DNA from: Thiosulfatimonas sediminis
GTDB lineage: Bacteria; Pseudomonadota; Gammaproteobacteria; Thiomicrospirales; Thiomicrospiraceae
Length of the DNA: 64,000 nt
Direction of reading: 5' to 3'
Assembly (NCBI RefSeq): GCF_011398355.1
Contig: NZ_AP021889.1
Location: forward strand, 310,001 to 374,000
The translations under genes were made by a program, and so were the position numbers. Position 1 is the stretch's first letter, and the number at the start of each line of letters is the position of its first letter. The notes beneath the pieces are model-generated. The model saw only the letters and a list, made by a program, of their open reading frames with translations, searched no databases and was not told where the DNA came from. Shown piece by piece: positions 63,683 through 64,000 of the stretch.

Positions 63683-64000
63683 TTAGCGATGGCTAATGAC
63701 GCTAAGTAGTTGAGTTTCCATGTTTTTGATGAGGCTTCTATCAATTTTCGCGCTTGGTGTGAATAGGCACTCTAAGCGACTGTCTTGTCGCCAAGCGATG
63801 TCGTTGAGTTGTAAACCGCTATCGCTGTAATTGAGTAACTGCCATTCTTTGCCGGTGCGCAGTAACCCTTTGGCGCGCACAAAATAGGGACTAAATTCGG
63901 CAAACCACTGTTTTAGAGCGCTGCGGTTAAATAGAATTTGTGGACTAAGCTGCCAACCAATCGCTAAGACGGTGTCATCTTGCGGATTGCTTTGTAGTGT
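63683..64000 (-). CDS. COG0523/CobW-family GTPase, C-terminal part (truncated by window)
   Basis: The frame is open from the window edge to TAA at 63683. The visible 105 residues match the CobW C-terminal domain: FSPYFVRAKGLLRTGKEWQLLNYSD, then LNDIAWRQDSRLECLF. The N-terminal GTPase is outside the window. COG0523 proteins are metal chaperones; with folE2 adjacent, a zinc-supply role (ZagA/YeiR-like) is likely but inferred from context. No Zur-type box was recognised between them. Confidence 0.75.
   Translation of the reverse strand, partial: TLQSNPQDDTVLAIGWQLSPQILFNRSALKQWFAEFSPYFVRAKGLLRTGKEWQLLNYSDSGLQLNDIAWRQDSRLECLFTPSAKIDRSLIKNMETQLLSVISHR

Overview
The window looks like a chromosomal segment of a sulfur-oxidising, autotrophic gammaproteobacterium of the Thiomicrospira / Hydrogenovibrio / Thiomicrorhabdus type. 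The main evidence is a complete alpha-carboxysome locus with form IA RuBisCO next to a strongly codon-biased Calvin-cycle/glycolysis block, in moderate-GC DNA with AT-rich intergenic regions. No rRNA, convincing tRNA or CRISPR array was seen.

Layout. 1-3.1 kb: end of a probable glucosyl-3-phosphoglycerate synthase, a GH13_18 sugar phosphorylase (probable glucosylglycerate phosphorylase) and glycerate kinase, together a likely compatible-solute turnover unit. 3.1-15 kb: housekeeping and envelope genes (pseudo-receiver protein, Cys-rich DUF2892 protein, thioredoxin-fold protein, Mn-type superoxide dismutase, YcgL, NDUFA9-like protein, cca, SMR exporter, outer-membrane barrel, DUF3365 haem protein, RND adaptor/pump pair). 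15.3-23 kb: tkt, gap, pgk, pyk and fba, with two related ~105-bp palindromic elements between tkt/gap and gap/pgk.

23.6-34.5 kb: cbbL-cbbS-csoS2-csoSCA-csoS4A-csoS4B-csoS1 (three copies)-ferritin-like-acRAF-like-McdB-like, then separately csoS1D, cbbR and a CaMKII-AD/SnoaL-like protein. RuBisCO and carbonic anhydrase are the cargo, CsoS2 the scaffold, CsoS1/CsoS4/CsoS1D the shell; tkt, gap, pgk, fba and rpe (at 40 kb) supply and regenerate the substrates and gph (40.9 kb) detoxifies phosphoglycolate. A palindrome and TCTATAGA motifs upstream of cbbL are candidate CbbR sites. DnaA-box-like sequences lie just before cbbL and again at 37.3 kb. A complete IS66-family element (34577-36943, 8-bp target duplication) has split a small membrane-protein gene just downstream of this locus.

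37.6-49.2 kb: bioD, purC, psiE, rpe, gph, a tryptophan-rich mini-ORF, then trpEGD. trpC is separated from trpD by an accessory island holding a DUF454 protein, a YjjJ-type HipA-like kinase with repeated TGATTCAWT sites, an RHH antitoxin/MazF pair, and a frameshifted DUF2971 gene. 49.3-53.4 kb: a 2OG-Fe(II) oxygenase and a polyamine operon (speD, speE, fold-III ornithine decarboxylase, OsmC). 53.7-59.5 kb: zntB, DEAD-box helicase, ppnN, AI-2E-type permease, DUF4395-like membrane protein. 59.6-64 kb: a possible 24-aa ORF, a secreted hypothetical protein, a PilZ / LapG-like protease / PilZ triad, and folE2 downstream of a COG0523 GTPase that runs off the end.

All calls come from reading the sequence without database searches; family names rest on recognised motifs, length and context.
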